Counted from the stretch's first letter, positions 50,449 through 62,078 are shown. The stretch: 64,000 nt of DNA from Rotaria socialis (GCA_905331475.1 CAJNYU010001127.1:558001-622000), one strand, 5' to 3'. Made by a program: numbers and translations. The notes: a model not told the origin generated them from the letters alone.

Positions 50449-52056
50449 CAGAGATGCCAGATGGGTTGGGTCGTCACCGCTACCCACCGGGTTGGGTGAC
50501 CCATGGGCCAACCCTAACCCAACCCAATGTAGTCCTCCGGTAATTTGAAAATTTTAAACCCTGACCCATCGGTCAAGCTTAACGTATGAACCCAATCGAC
50601 CAACCCTCGGGTTACCCTTGGGTTAGCCCATGAATAATATATATTGTAAAATCATTCACAAAAAGGGTTTTTAATGCAATGTCGTTACAAAACAGCATAG
50701 AGCATGAATCATCTCTTCCATATTTATTTGATCGCATAATCCAACTTAAAACACAAGAAGCACATTGCATCTTCTTTTGCTCTCTGTTCTCTCTCTCTTG
50801 CAAACTCACTTTCTTCTCTCTTATCCTCTCCTATCTTCTCCTTTCGTCCCTTCTCTGTTTTAGGTCTATTGTTCTCCTTTGCCAATCGAGGTAGATTTCA
50901 CTATCTTCTTTACTAGATTTTTGTTTTTGCCTTCTATATTTTTCGATTCCTTTTGTTCCGCATACATCTATAACTCTTTGTATGTAGAGCTTTGTTTGAT
51001 GCATATATATAAAGGGATGCATATCTTCACTTTATTCTAAACTGATCTAATTACTTGTTATTTTCTCCTGATTTCTATTCTATTTTTTTTAATGTTAATA
51101 ACCATGGAAGAAAAACGAAATATAGATGGCGTTCTTATGGTTCACCAAAAGTGTAAAAATGAATATTGTGAATACATCTTGAGCGATTTCCATTGCTTCT
51201 CAACATTAGTACACCACGCTGTTTGAGCTATTAGTTTTTATTTTAGTTTTCCACTAACTTAAAAAAACTAAAACGTTTGGAATTCATCACTTGTTAGTTC
51301 TCGTTTTGGGGATTATGTAGCAATGGTAGAACTAATATTTAGTCTGCCAAAAATAGAGAGCTAAGCATGTTTCAATAATAGATTTTGTCGTCGTATCATA
51401 TATAGAATATATTAAGTATCGAGTATTCGATACGATAGAACATCAACAACTGCGCAATAGCGAACGAAAATCAATCACGAGGATTAGTCATAGTCGAAAA
51501 TATGACGTAACAAATCAAAATAGAGATCATAACAACAGATAACACGAATAAACGTTTAGCGTCAGTGAGTGCCATCTACTGACGCTAACATCACTGTTGT
51601 TTTCAATATGTTAGAGAAATAAGCCACTATATAGATATCGATTTCCAATCAGTACAATTTTGTTTAATGGCACTACTTTTAAATGATATTTTAGATGCAA
51701 TTAGTATTCTATTATATACAAAGGAAATGGATGATAACTCTTCAGTGTATTTTTATTGGTGAATTTATTCGCTCAAATGAAAATGATTTCGTTCACAAAT
51801 ATAATAGAAATCTGTTGATAGCTACAGACCTCTATCAGCAGTGTGAAATTTTTACACATAACAGAGAATTGAAGTGCATTATAACCAGGGTTAACCCAAT
51901 GGGTTACCCGGTGGGTTGAGTTGACCTGCTCAACCCAACCCAATGACCCATTCGCTGAATTAAAAATAAAAATTGGGTTGAAACCCACCCATTGCTCTAT
52001 CTGATGCGGTAGGGTCAACCCTCGGGTTGGGAAAAGTGATTTTTTCGGCATCTCTG
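50449..52056 (-). mobile_element. hAT-like element B, 1.6 kb, nested in A in reverse
   Basis: Tips CAGAGATGCC and GGCATCTCTG. GTGCGAAA is exactly duplicated at 50441-50448 and 52057-52064. Orientation is opposite to A: its family-left end (GCCGAAAAAATCACTTTTCC) is at 52056. Subterminal zones are dense in AACCC/GGGTT. It has no long reading frame with transposase features, so it is non-autonomous. It carries its own insertion at 51291-51588. Confidence 0.9.
51291..51588. mobile_element. 298-bp insertion inside element B with terminal hairpin
   Basis: Copy C reads continuously from GGAATTCATCAC into TGTTGTTTTC (on its other strand), whereas B is interrupted here. CATCAC is duplicated at 51285-51290 and 51589-51594. 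The right end carries a perfect 10-base stem, TTAGCGTCAG and CTGACGCTAA, with a 13-base loop. Family unknown. Confidence 0.75.
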
Positions 52057-52064
52057 GTGCGAAA

Positions 52065-54161
52065 ATTGACGAAATTTTCAATATCAAAAGATTGTCAGGT
52101 TGTGCCTTCTCATTAGTTATTCGTCGCTTTGTTATGCATATAAACGCAACCGTACCGTAAACAACATCGTTGAACATACGAAACATAACTCTTTGAAATA
52201 ATTAAATGGTACTAAATTTCATAATATGCGTTTGTAGAAAAAGAATGATAAATATACTGCATGATAGGTTTCAGGACGCGTTTTCACATTGTTTCCTGTA
52301 TTGTATTACAAATCGGGACACATGTGAGACATTTTGAAAATATCATTCGAATCCTGTGTTCTTTAGTGCGTCCGCCATCTCGTTTGTTTTCAAAACCATT
52401 TATGTAAGTTGGGTGTGGCAGCTCTCGATTTGAAATCTTCGAAGTCTATTTGAAATATTAAAGACAATCAGATCTTCATATCTATCAGTGCCTTATTGTA
52501 GTCTCGTCTTCTATCATTGATTGACAATCTCTCTCGACGAATGCTTTCGAACAATAAATTGATGACAAGTCAGTTAGATAAAAGAAAACATGTATAATCA
52601 TATATATGCCTACGGTGTACCAAAAGTAGCAAGGTTTTTTCCAATTTGTTCTATAATTGAATTTATAATTTTGATTATGGTGTGGTGCAAGGGTTGTCAG
52701 TGCCTTTGATCAGTTAACTTTCCGTGCAGAAAGATCGAACAACCCAGAAGCACCTAGTGAAATATTCAAAACAGTCGATGACTGTCGGACCATCTTGATA
52801 TAATCTGTTTCGAGATTTTTTCGAACATTTCTAAAAACATGTGGTATTGAACTTAATGATGATCAATCATCTGCCCTTGATCTGCATAATGGTATAACAC
52901 AGAACCAATCCCAAGGTCTAACACTCCTGCTACCAGATCCCGTAGGATACGCCAGAAAATATACTGAAAAGTCGTCATGCTGCAGGGAAAGACGGGAAAT
53001 CGCTGGAACTAGAAAACGGTATTCCGATCAAAAATACGGCCGGACTTTTCCGGTGGATTCTAGCCAAGTTCCGGTCCTTTTTGGCAGGAATTCATCGCAA
53101 ATCATCGGAAAAACTCCGAAAATTTTCCAACCGGAATACTGTCTCCACAAAATCAACGGCATCAACTGGAACTGGCCGTTTCCAGGCCGGACTGTTCGAC
53201 CTGGGATCCTTTTGCATAATATGGCGAAAAAACTTTCGGTGTCACGTGACTAACTTTGAAAGATGCGCGTCAACTTCTTCGAATTAATTTTCAGGCTGCA
53301 TTGTGCCCTATTTGCCAAATTTCGATGGTACAAACGCATTGACTGGTCACCTGTCACAACCTCACATATTTGCTATCTTCTTCTTGGGTAAATTATCCGC
53401 GCCAAGATGGATTTTCTCGCTTAGCTGAACGTGTGCTAATACGGTTTCGAGGCTCAGCGAGGAGTGACTTTTCTCAGTTGTAGATGTTTGCAAATAAGTT
53501 TTTCGAGGAAATAACGATCTTTCTCAATACTTCCATATGCTCTTTTCGGTGACACGTCAATCAATTCAGTGATTAATACCACACAATTTCCCGTTCTTCT
53601 ACAAACTCTTTTACTCATTTCACATCTCTATTATAACATACGTCACCTTCGCCAGAAAGAGAACACAATTAAGATTCAATTGATTTCGCTTCCACATTTT
53701 GTAGTACCCTCTCAACGCAGCGTCCACAATCCTGACAAGCGACATAACAATGTGGACACCGACGTTTCATTGAAAATTTTCCGGTTATACTAAGATTTCA
53801 ATCAAGTTCTTGTACCACGATCACACAGGCGATACATAGTACTACAAACTCACAGTAACAGAATTTCTCCATCAGCCACCACCCATTTGAGAAACCACCA
53901 ACAGCCGAACTGATCGCAACCACACGATTGTCAGGATCGCCATCTATTATAATAGTTGGACGATCCTTCGTCTCTCTTGTCTCTATTCTATTGGTCTTTT
54001 ATGTACATATATGTTTAGTTTTGTTTTTCTTTTCTAGTGTTGTTTATCTTCAATAAAAAAGGTGGTCGAACGACTGTAACTCGAAGAGAGCCTAACCCGA
54101 TTTCCTTCTTTTCATCGTCTCGATTGTAACGGATCCTAACAATGGTACACTAGCCGGTTTN
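52065..54161. other. Interior of element A, right part
   Basis: No gene recognised. Short protein-like runs around 52700-52960 lack a named domain. A GC-rich block at 53030-53220 is built of CCGGAA/TTCCGG words. The segment 53920-54130 (TATA-like stretch, AATAAA at 54053, then a CT-rich tail) could be a retroelement end, but no second copy is present. Confidence 0.35.
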
Positions 54162-54321
54162 GTCGATTGGGTTCATGCGTTACGCTTGATCGATGGGTCA
54201 GGGTTTAAAATTCTCAAATTACCGGAGGACTACATTGGGTTGGGTTAGGGTTGGCCCATGGGTCACCCAACCCGGTGGGTAGCGGTGACGACCCAACCCA
54301 TCTGGCATCTCTGGTAAGGCT

Positions 54322-56851
54322 CTAGTTGTAAATTTGTTTATATGTGGTTAATAATTTCATTTGTTGCGGATTTAAAATATCACCCATATCAATATTCATT
54401 TGTGATGCCATTGAGATATTTCTTAATATCATTTCAGAAATAAGTTTATCTTCCATGATTGACGAACGTCTTGACATATTGATATCTCAAGATAAAATCA
54501 ATTAGCTCTTCGGATAATCTAAAGATACAAAAAATGTCAGCTGTGTCGAATATTGAACACGATCTAGAACAGATAAGAACAATACAAATAATTATCAGAG
54601 TTTATCAATACTAAATAAGAAAATTTTTGTGTTTTATTTATCTTTTATTCACTAAAAATAGCACCATGCAACAAATAAGAATTCTAAAGCAAAGATTTGT
54701 CGATATTTTGCATATAAGAAACAGAAAAGTATAGTATTATACAATAGAAAAGAAACTTTGCTTAGTTTTGCAAGTATATTATCACCTTCTTGATCTCAAC
54801 AACAAAAACGTTTGCACTCAATAAATTCTAGCTTCTTCTGACCAATCAATATTACTAGATAAGCGTAGAAAATTTTTCGAAGTTCAAGACGTCCGACTTC
54901 ATGACTTTTTTAATGATATTTTTTGACGATCAGCAAAATATTTGATCATTCGACAGCAATATGAAAGCTCTATTGATAATGCAAATATCCCACACTTTTT
55001 AAACTAGCTGTATTTATTTAGAGATCGAGTGACTATTAGGACTTCATAGTTTTTGAAGATATTGTGGTAAGTTAAATAATATGCACCGATCATTTACACA
55101 CTGATATCTATACCTAATAACATATAATATTTCGTTCGATATTTACAACCTATTCTTGCATTTCACAAACCATCGGAAAGACTGAACGACATTGATTCTA
55201 TAAATTAGTTAAACTGTGCATCAATCTTTGAAACGTGCTCACATATTTTTTTCGCCTTTTGTATGATGTCTAGTTAGCACTAACATCTCCTTCTTCTTTG
55301 GCCACTGCAGAAAAAAACAAATTAATCTCACAATGCCGCCAAGGGTTTCAATCTAAATGACTCATAATATAATGTTGACGAATTAATGAAACATTATCAG
55401 GAATCAAAATATTTTTATTTATTTTCGAAAAGTCGAATGAATATTAAATCTATGAATGCCGTAACTCTTCATTACAAAGCAAGCGTAAATTGCACGCATG
55501 AATATCTTAAAAATAGCATTTTCTCTTTTACTCTCTCAACAGATTAAAGTAATTGAAAGGTGTGTGTTGTTTTTTTATGAACATAATAGTGATTAGAATT
55601 ATAAACGTTTCGGTATTTTCACAGATTTCTCGCTCAAGCAAAATGTCTGGAATTTTATTCGAATCATAAATGTCGACTCTTTTTAAAGAATTCAAAAGAG
55701 ATGTTTACATGATGAATATTCGAGGTATATTTATTTTAATTGTACTGCGTTCACGAACTGCTAAATATAATCGAAGAAAACTTAAAGTTATGCCTTATAG
55801 GAAGGTTTAGAAGTTTATGTACACCATGAACGTTAATATTGAAGAAAACGTCATGACTAAATGCAGCTTGTTTAGAATATAAGAAAAAGAAATTTTTAAG
55901 AATTTCATTTTCCTATAATCTAATAGTAATGATGCAGACTTGAATATTTCATTGGGCAAATGCAAAATGACTTTCATTTGAGCTATGCTTGCATTGCATC
56001 AGTGTTGAACAGCTTACCTTAATGAGTTTATTGTAGAGAAGCTAATCTTACTTGCAAAACCACAATATACTATGTAAAAGAGGTCATCTTTTTAAACAAA
56101 CAGTCACTTGGTCAGTGGTAGATGAAAGATTAAACTTAATAAAATCATGTAAGAAAATAGAATACAATGAACAGAATACAATAATGGAAGTAGGGTAGAG
56201 AATATGTATAGAAGATATGTAAAACAAGATATGTGAACGAGTGCAACGAAAGAAAAACATATATACTGTCCGACACCACGAAAGAAAAATACTAAAGAAT
56301 ATTATAGGTTTGAAAAGAGAACGTACCAAATGACGTAGAATTATAAAGAAAACAAATAAAATGCACTGCGTGATCTACAATAAGAGATGCATTTCCATTT
56401 GTCTTTTATGTCATAAGGAGCAGATAATGTCTATTAAAATCAATACTAAATGCTTTTTAAAGTCTCATACAAAAGATAAGTCCAATGTATATTGTAGAAA
56501 TGAAGCTACGCCGTGCTGTTATTCATATATAAATTTTGGAATAAACTTTATCATTCACAATTCGCGACTATAAAATAGATAGTGCTTTCGTACTGTTTCA
56601 TCGTGATCATGCAATTTCACAAATGAGAAAAAGATACGAATTTAATCAATGATGAATAACATCGCTATATAAAATATCAAAATAAGTGACAAGGTCGATC
56701 AATGTATCGTTTCCAATACATGTTTCTGTGAAAATATGATATGCATTAATTTTTCACGAAGTCATCGCATCTATTATTTTTGTTTTTAGCCGAATATTCA
56801 TGTTTCGAAAGCACTTCGTAAAACGTGTACATCAACCTCAACAATTATGTT
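54322..56851. other. Gene-poor AT-rich region
   Basis: No coding region, RNA gene or repeat recognised over about 2.5 kb. Reading frames of 70-80 codons at 56084-56329 (-) and 56361-56573 (+) have no identifiable content. Confidence 0.4.
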
Positions 56852-56859
56852 GGCACGAT

Positions 56860-57160
56860 CACTGGCGGCGGAGCCACTGAGACCGATGAGGCTTGAGCCT
56901 CACCTAGATTTCGCAAGATGAGGCTCAGCCTCACTTGTTTTTGTACTGAATATTGCTATTTTTTATTCTTGCATCAAAGAAGCAGCAAAGAAAAGTATTT
57001 TTTGGTATCTTCAAATCTTTTTTTTTATACTGACCATTTTTATTTTTTCTGAAGTTCAATAAAAAGAAGACTTATTTTCTGATTGATGCTCACATAAAAT
57101 TCCACGATAGAAAAAAAATTTATGAGCCTCACCTAGCTTAATGACGCTCCGCCGCCCCTG
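56860..57160. mobile_element. Complete 301-bp hAT-like MITE
   Basis: GGCACGAT is duplicated exactly at 56852-56859 and 57161-57168. The left tip is CACTGGCGGCGGAGC; the right tip on the other strand is CAGGGGCGGCGGAGC (13 of 15 identical). Just inside both ends lie GAGGCTCA/TGAGCCTC words, some forming a perfect palindromic GAGGCTTGAGCCTC. Non-coding. Confidence 0.9.
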
Positions 57161-57168
57161 GGCACGAT

Positions 57169-57899
57169 CCTATAGAAGTGTTTTACATTGAAATCCCATC
57201 TCAATTCTTGTGGGTGCTACATGAAGTGCTTGAGATCGTTGACACTGAACTTCAATTAAAAGTTGTTCAATAAATGTTTTGATGACTTTGAAGTACAACA
57301 AATAGACCGATATGTTTGGCATTCGATGTCAAACCTGCTAACTTTATAACCAAGCGTTAACATATTCTAATCTCATTGCCTATCTTTACTCCTTTTAACA
57401 TACAAGTTAACTTTCCGCGTGAGATAGTTTCAAATTAAAAATATTGATATATTTATTATTAACTTTTATTAAAAGAGAATATCTTTTAAAAATTCAAAAC
57501 TTAATGGCAAAAACAAATTATCATCCAGCTACAACACGGAAAAATAGAATAAAGAAACAAGAAATAATATATAATAGAATGGTCGTGATTAGCGTGTAAC
57601 CAACACATCGACAAAAACATTAGTACATATAGAATACAATTTAGATAAAATAAGCTAAAATAGACTAGACATTCTGTTCATTGTTTATAGATATTTTTTC
57701 ATTCACAAAATAAAACAAATTGTGTATTTCATATAATTGATTTCTTTCTCGTATACTCGTTGGTAATGCTGAAGCAGAAAAATTTGACCTATCTAAAATC
57801 TAAAATATTTCGAATAATCAATTGAATAATATGTACTAGACATCTGATATTGGGAATCTTATAGATTCCAAGCTAGAATTAGAAAACAACCATCAAATA
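57169..57899. other. Intergenic between two MITEs
   Basis: AT-rich, nothing recognised. Confidence 0.35.
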
Positions 57900-58245
57900 C
57901 CCAGGAGAATGAATCCTAGCCTAGGATCCGATGAGTTCCGATCGATTCCTATTGGAATCCGACGGAGCTCTTCGGAAGGCGCAACGAAACTATCGGATTA
58001 TCGTCGGATTTCTGGTTCCGGAATCGATATCGGATCCTAATATCGGAGACTAATAAAATCCGACAGTAACCGTCAATCGGAACCGGAATACTTCGGATTT
58101 TATTGGTTCCGACAATCGGATATCATTGTAAATACGACTGTCGGATCCGACATTGAATCCTCAACCAGGAATCCAAGGGGATTTCGTCGGATGGTAGGAC
58201 CCTATAGAATCCGATAGGATCCGATATCGGATTGATTCACCTGGG
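57900..58245. mobile_element. 346-bp MITE with TA target duplication
   Basis: The left end (with flanking TA) reads TACCCAGGAGAATGAATCC; the right end on the other strand reads TACCCAGGTGAATCAATCC (17 of 19). The flanking TA on each side fits Tc1/mariner-type insertion. The interior is packed with CGGAT/ATCCG and GGAACC-like words. Confidence 0.75.
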
Positions 58246-58321
58246 TAGTTGCAAAAACAATTTCAAAGCATTGTGGGGACCAACTATTTGATATCTGTAA
58301 TCTACTATCATTTAAAAATCA

Positions 58322-58530
58322 TAGGAAACAAATATCTGATATCTGCTTGAGATTTATAACTACAGGTAGATATTGATTATTGAATGACTTTTGAGAGTTT
58401 TAAGCTGTAGATGGAAGTAAATGTCTGGTATCTGATATCTGTTCGATATTTAAAACTACAGGTAGATAATGATTATTGAATGACTTTTAAAAATTTTAAA
58501 ACTAGAAGCAAGTAAATATCTTGTATCTTA
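58322..58530. repeat. Tandem repeat, period about 97 bp, 2+ copies
   Basis: ACTACAGGTAGATA followed by GATTATTGAATGACTTTT occurs near 58358 and 58454, each preceded by TCTGATATCTG. Confidence 0.7.
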
Positions 58531-58779
58531 CATTTTTCTGGTATTTTAAAATCAGCATTCGGAGGTAAATAACTGAACGTTACTATCTTTTAACTGTGAA
58601 GGTCGCATTCCAATGTAGATATCTGGTTTTTATCTTCGGAAATCAGATGTCAGATGTCAGATTTTTACTGAAAACTGGTTAAAATTTGAATTTTTCCACG
58701 CCCTCCTCTTTACACTGTTTTTGATCAAAAAGATGTCAGAAATATAATTTAAGTTCTGCTCTATAAAATTTTTATTTGT

Positions 58780-58945
58780 ATGAGCTACACCCTACTTATA
58801 CCCTAAATGTTTTTTTTTGTAATCTTACCCTGCACTGCCCTACGAGCTTTGCACCCTAGCCCTGCCCTGCGCTACGAGCTTTGTACCCTACCCTACCCTG
58901 CCCTACAGGGCAGGGTAGGGTAGGGCAAGATTGACCTGCAGGAGT
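58780..58945. repeat. CCCTACCCTGCC word repeat, second copy
   Basis: Contains CCCTGCCCT/CCCTACCC words with TACGAGCTTTG spacers and a perfect hairpin of CCCTACCCTGCCCT against AGGGCAGGGTAGGG around 58890-58925. Related in reverse to 39440-39605. Confidence 0.65.
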
Positions 58946-59339
58946 GTATTGTCTACTTTTCGATTAATGCTAGTTTTATAGTTAAACTGATGATCTAATA
59001 TAATCGACAAATTTCTCGGTTTCAGTTGATATAAATACTAAAGACTGTTTCTATCCCACATGCATTGTTTTTTTTCTAAAACAGCATATTTTCATGCTAT
59101 TATTAGTAGTACTATATTCGATGTTCACATAGAAGTGGATGCATAGACGATGGATGACTATCTGGATAACAACATGTATATTGCGTCTCGTTCAAATAAT
59201 GGAATCCATGCTTAGGAGTTTGAACAAATGGTGATCNCTTTACTATGTTTATCAATTTACAATATTTAAAATTCTATCCATCTTCACTCGCCTTTCATGG
59301 ATTAATATTTGACATATCACCTCCAACTTGTGTTTATTC
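58946..59339. other. Intergenic flank of copy C
   Basis: No gene seen. A single N at 59237 marks an unresolved base. Confidence 0.3.
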
Positions 59340-60800
59340 CAGAGATGCCGAAAAAATCACTTTTCCCAACCCGAGGGTTGACCCTACCGCAGCAGATAGA
59401 GCAATGGGTGAGTTTCAACCCAATTTTTATTTTTAATTCAGCGAATGGGTCATTGGGTTGGGTTGAGCAGGTCAATCCAACCCGTCGGGTAACCCATTGG
59501 GTTAACCCTGGTTATAATGCATTTCAATTATCTGTTATGTGTAAAACTTTCACACTGCTGATAGAGGTCTACAGCTATCAACAGATTTCTATTATGTTTG
59601 TGAACGAAATCATTTTCATTTGAGCGAATAAATTCACCAATAAAAATACCCTGAAGAGTTATCATCCATTTCCTTTGTATATAATAAAATACTAATTGCA
59701 TCTAAAATATCATTTAAAGGTAGTGTCATTAAACAAAATTGTACTGATCGGAAATCGATATCTATATAGTGGTTTATTTCTCTAACATATTGAAAACAAC
59801 AGTGATGAATTCCAAACTTTTTAGGTTTTTTAAGTTAGTGGAAAACTAAAATAAAAACTAATAACTCAAACAGCGTGGTGTACTAATGTAGAGAAGCAAT
59901 GGAAATCGCTCAAGATGTATTCGCAATATTCATTTTTACACTTTTAGTGAACCATAAGAATGCCATCTATATTTCGTTTTTTTTCCATGGTTATTAACAT
60001 TAAAAAAAATAGAATAGAAATCAGGAGAAAATAACAAGTCGAAGTTATAACTTCGACAATACAACATATCGAAGTTACTGTGAATGATTTGATAAACATA
60101 AAACATTAAAAAATCAACGTAATTTTTTCGATATCAATATTAATAACTATTTTTTAATTCAATAGAGATAGTTCAATATATCTTTTTGCTTTTACTTGAG
60201 TAAAACAAAAAATTATTTTCAGGCAAACTTATCAAGGGATATATAGCATTTTTGTCAGTTTAGAGCGATTAGTGTACTCCTGGTGTTTTTTTCAGTCGAA
60301 TATTCAATTTGAAACCTACTACGGCAGATCAACGTAATTTTTCACCCTCTACAAAATGATATGATGGTGAACTGTACAAGCAACTTCAATACCAGATTAT
60401 ATAGAGCTAAAATGCTTTAATNNNNNNNNNNNNNNNNNNNNNNNNNNNNNNNNNNNNNNNNNNNNNNNNNNNNNNNNNNNNNNNNNNNNNNNNNNNNNNN
60501 NNNNNNNNNNNNNNNNNNNNNNNNNNNNNAGAGAGAGAGAGAGAACAGAGAGCAAAAGAAGATGCAATGCGCTTCTTGTGTGTTAAGCTGGATTATGCGA
60601 TCAAATAAATAATAAATATGGAAGAGATTATTCATGCTCTATGCTGTATTGTAACAACATCTGCATTAAAAATCCTTTTTGTGAATGATTTTACAATACA
60701 TATTATTCATGGGCTAACCCAAGGGTAACCCGAGGGTTAGTCGATTGGGTTCATACGTTAAGCTTGACCCATGGGTCACCCAACCCATCTGGCATCTCTG
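59340..60800 (+). mobile_element. hAT-like element C, same family as A and B, with gap
   Basis: Tips CAGAGATGCC (59340) and GGCATCTCTG (ending 60800). It matches B closely over about 700 bases, then diverges at about 60038 and passes into a 108-base gap of N (60422-60529). Family sequence resumes with a GA repeat and the right subterminal zone. The flanking 8-mers GTTTATTC and ACCCCTTC do not match. The right zone lacks about 100 bases relative to B, deleted between GGG repeats. Confidence 0.8.
60422..60529. other. Assembly gap of 108 N
   Basis: Unresolved bases inside element C, adjacent to an (AG)n run. Confidence 1.
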
Positions 60801-61331
60801 ACCCCTTCAGGGATGGTCTGGGCATAATGATAATTGGATGAGGTGTTCAACGGTTATCGTGTTAACGGACGGACACACTGACCGAATCTAGAGTGTACTC
60901 ACAAAGTGAGTACACAGAAAAAGATGTATATTCGCTCACACAACAGTACAAGAACATGAAAATACTTCATTTTGTCTTTTCAATGCGTCATCGTTAACTA
61001 TGCAATAAACTGACTCATTCTATTTTACACGTCATGGGTCCATTTTCTTGTTCTGGAAAATCTTTAATGTTTGTTTCTCGTTTCCAAGGTAAAGAAAAAA
61101 ACTACCTACGAGAAATTCTGTCTATTCATGTCATTCCTTTTCCTCTCATCCATTTGAGTAGAACCAATGAATCATCTCATTAATGGTGTTTGTTTTACGT
61201 TGTCAAGCACTACGCCAATATTCTACGATTAAAGAGAAAAAGAGTTGACATTATTGCGTGTCTGTCATACAAACGATATTCTTATCCAGATTTACAATTA
61301 GATAAAAATATATCTAATATTTCCGTATTGA
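60801..61331. other. Upstream region of the ML-domain gene
   Basis: No gene recognised. A frame at 61190-61492 overlaps the first exon in another phase and is not supported. Confidence 0.4.
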
Positions 61332-61976
61332 ATGGCTTTTATTTTATTTTTATGCTTTTTATATATTCAATTGGTAAAGTAGAAAAGAAATCAAATTATA
61401 ATGAAAAAATATATATATATTTGTATAAGTCACTTTTAGGCAGTAGTAATTACTCAAGTAACATGGGAAAATTGTGGAAGCGATTTAAATGATATCAAAT
61501 TACTAAATCTAACAGTGAATCCACATCCAATAGTAGCGCCTGGGCCAGTTTCTATCAATATAACTATTTATACGAATCAAAATTTAACAAGCCCATTAAA
61601 GGTTTGTTTTTCATAGTAATCCATCGAATCTTATATATGCATATTTAGGCAATACTATCATTGAGAAAGAAAACTTTTATAGGCTATGTTACAGTTCCAT
61701 GCTTTACTATTGGTTCATGCATATATAATGATCTCTGTACGTTATGTTCACAATGCAACTGTCCAATGAAAGCAGTAAGTCTTCGTAGAAAACTTCACAA
61801 TCATTTCTTTCGACTTCTGTTCTAAGGGAGAACACACAATAGATCTTCCCATTACAATCGATTCTCAATCATGGATGCTTGCTGGTAGCTATCAAGCACA
61901 GATTGATTTGGAAACTAGTCCGAAACAAAAAGGTTGTGCTAAAATTAATAATATATCCATTAAAACAAATAAATGA
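61332..61976 (+). CDS. ML-domain lipid-binding protein, GM2-activator-like
   Basis: Four exons (61332-61373, 61440-61601, 61649-61774, 61827-61976) give 159 residues. A signal peptide (MAFILFLCFLYIQL) is encoded by exon 1. The mature part starts with VTWENCGS and includes LLNLTVNPHPIVAPGPVSIN, YVTVPCFTIGSCIYNDLC, CNCPMKAGEHTIDLP and QSWMLAGSYQAQIDLE, ending with a Cys near the C terminus (KGCAKI). This pattern of cysteines and 'NPDPI..PG' matches the GM2 ganglioside activator branch of the MD-2-related lipid-recognition family, which lifts lipids out of membranes in lysosomes. Two N-glycosylation sites (NLTV, NITI) fit secretion. Vertebrate GM2A is slightly longer, with an extra loop. Converges on the three-finger gene, with 257 bases between the stops. 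Confidence 0.88.
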
Positions 61977-62078
61977 ATTGAATCACAGAAAGTTATTTAA
62001 ATTTCTATTTTTTCCTCTAGTATTATTCTGTCAGGAGTAAAATTTTCTCTTTGACAACAAAGTAAACCGTTGCTATAA

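Larger units (their letters stand above)
49733..54313 (+). mobile_element. hAT-like element A, 4.6 kb, host of a nested copy
   Basis: Starts CAGAGATGCC and ends GGCATCTCTG, perfect 10-base inverted tips of the CAGNG hAT type. GTAAGGCT is duplicated exactly at 49725-49732 and 54314-54321. The outer 270 bases on the left and 150 on the right match family members B and C and are packed with AACCC/GGGTT words. The interior from 50003 to 54161 does not match the family and begins and ends at single N bases (50002, 54162). No transposase recognised inside. Element B is nested within the interior at 50449-52056. Confidence 0.85.

Noticed and set aside
53920-54130. Possible LTR with TATA box, AATAAA and CT-rich tail
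   Set aside because: No second copy or target duplication in the window and no adjacent reverse transcriptase or integrase.
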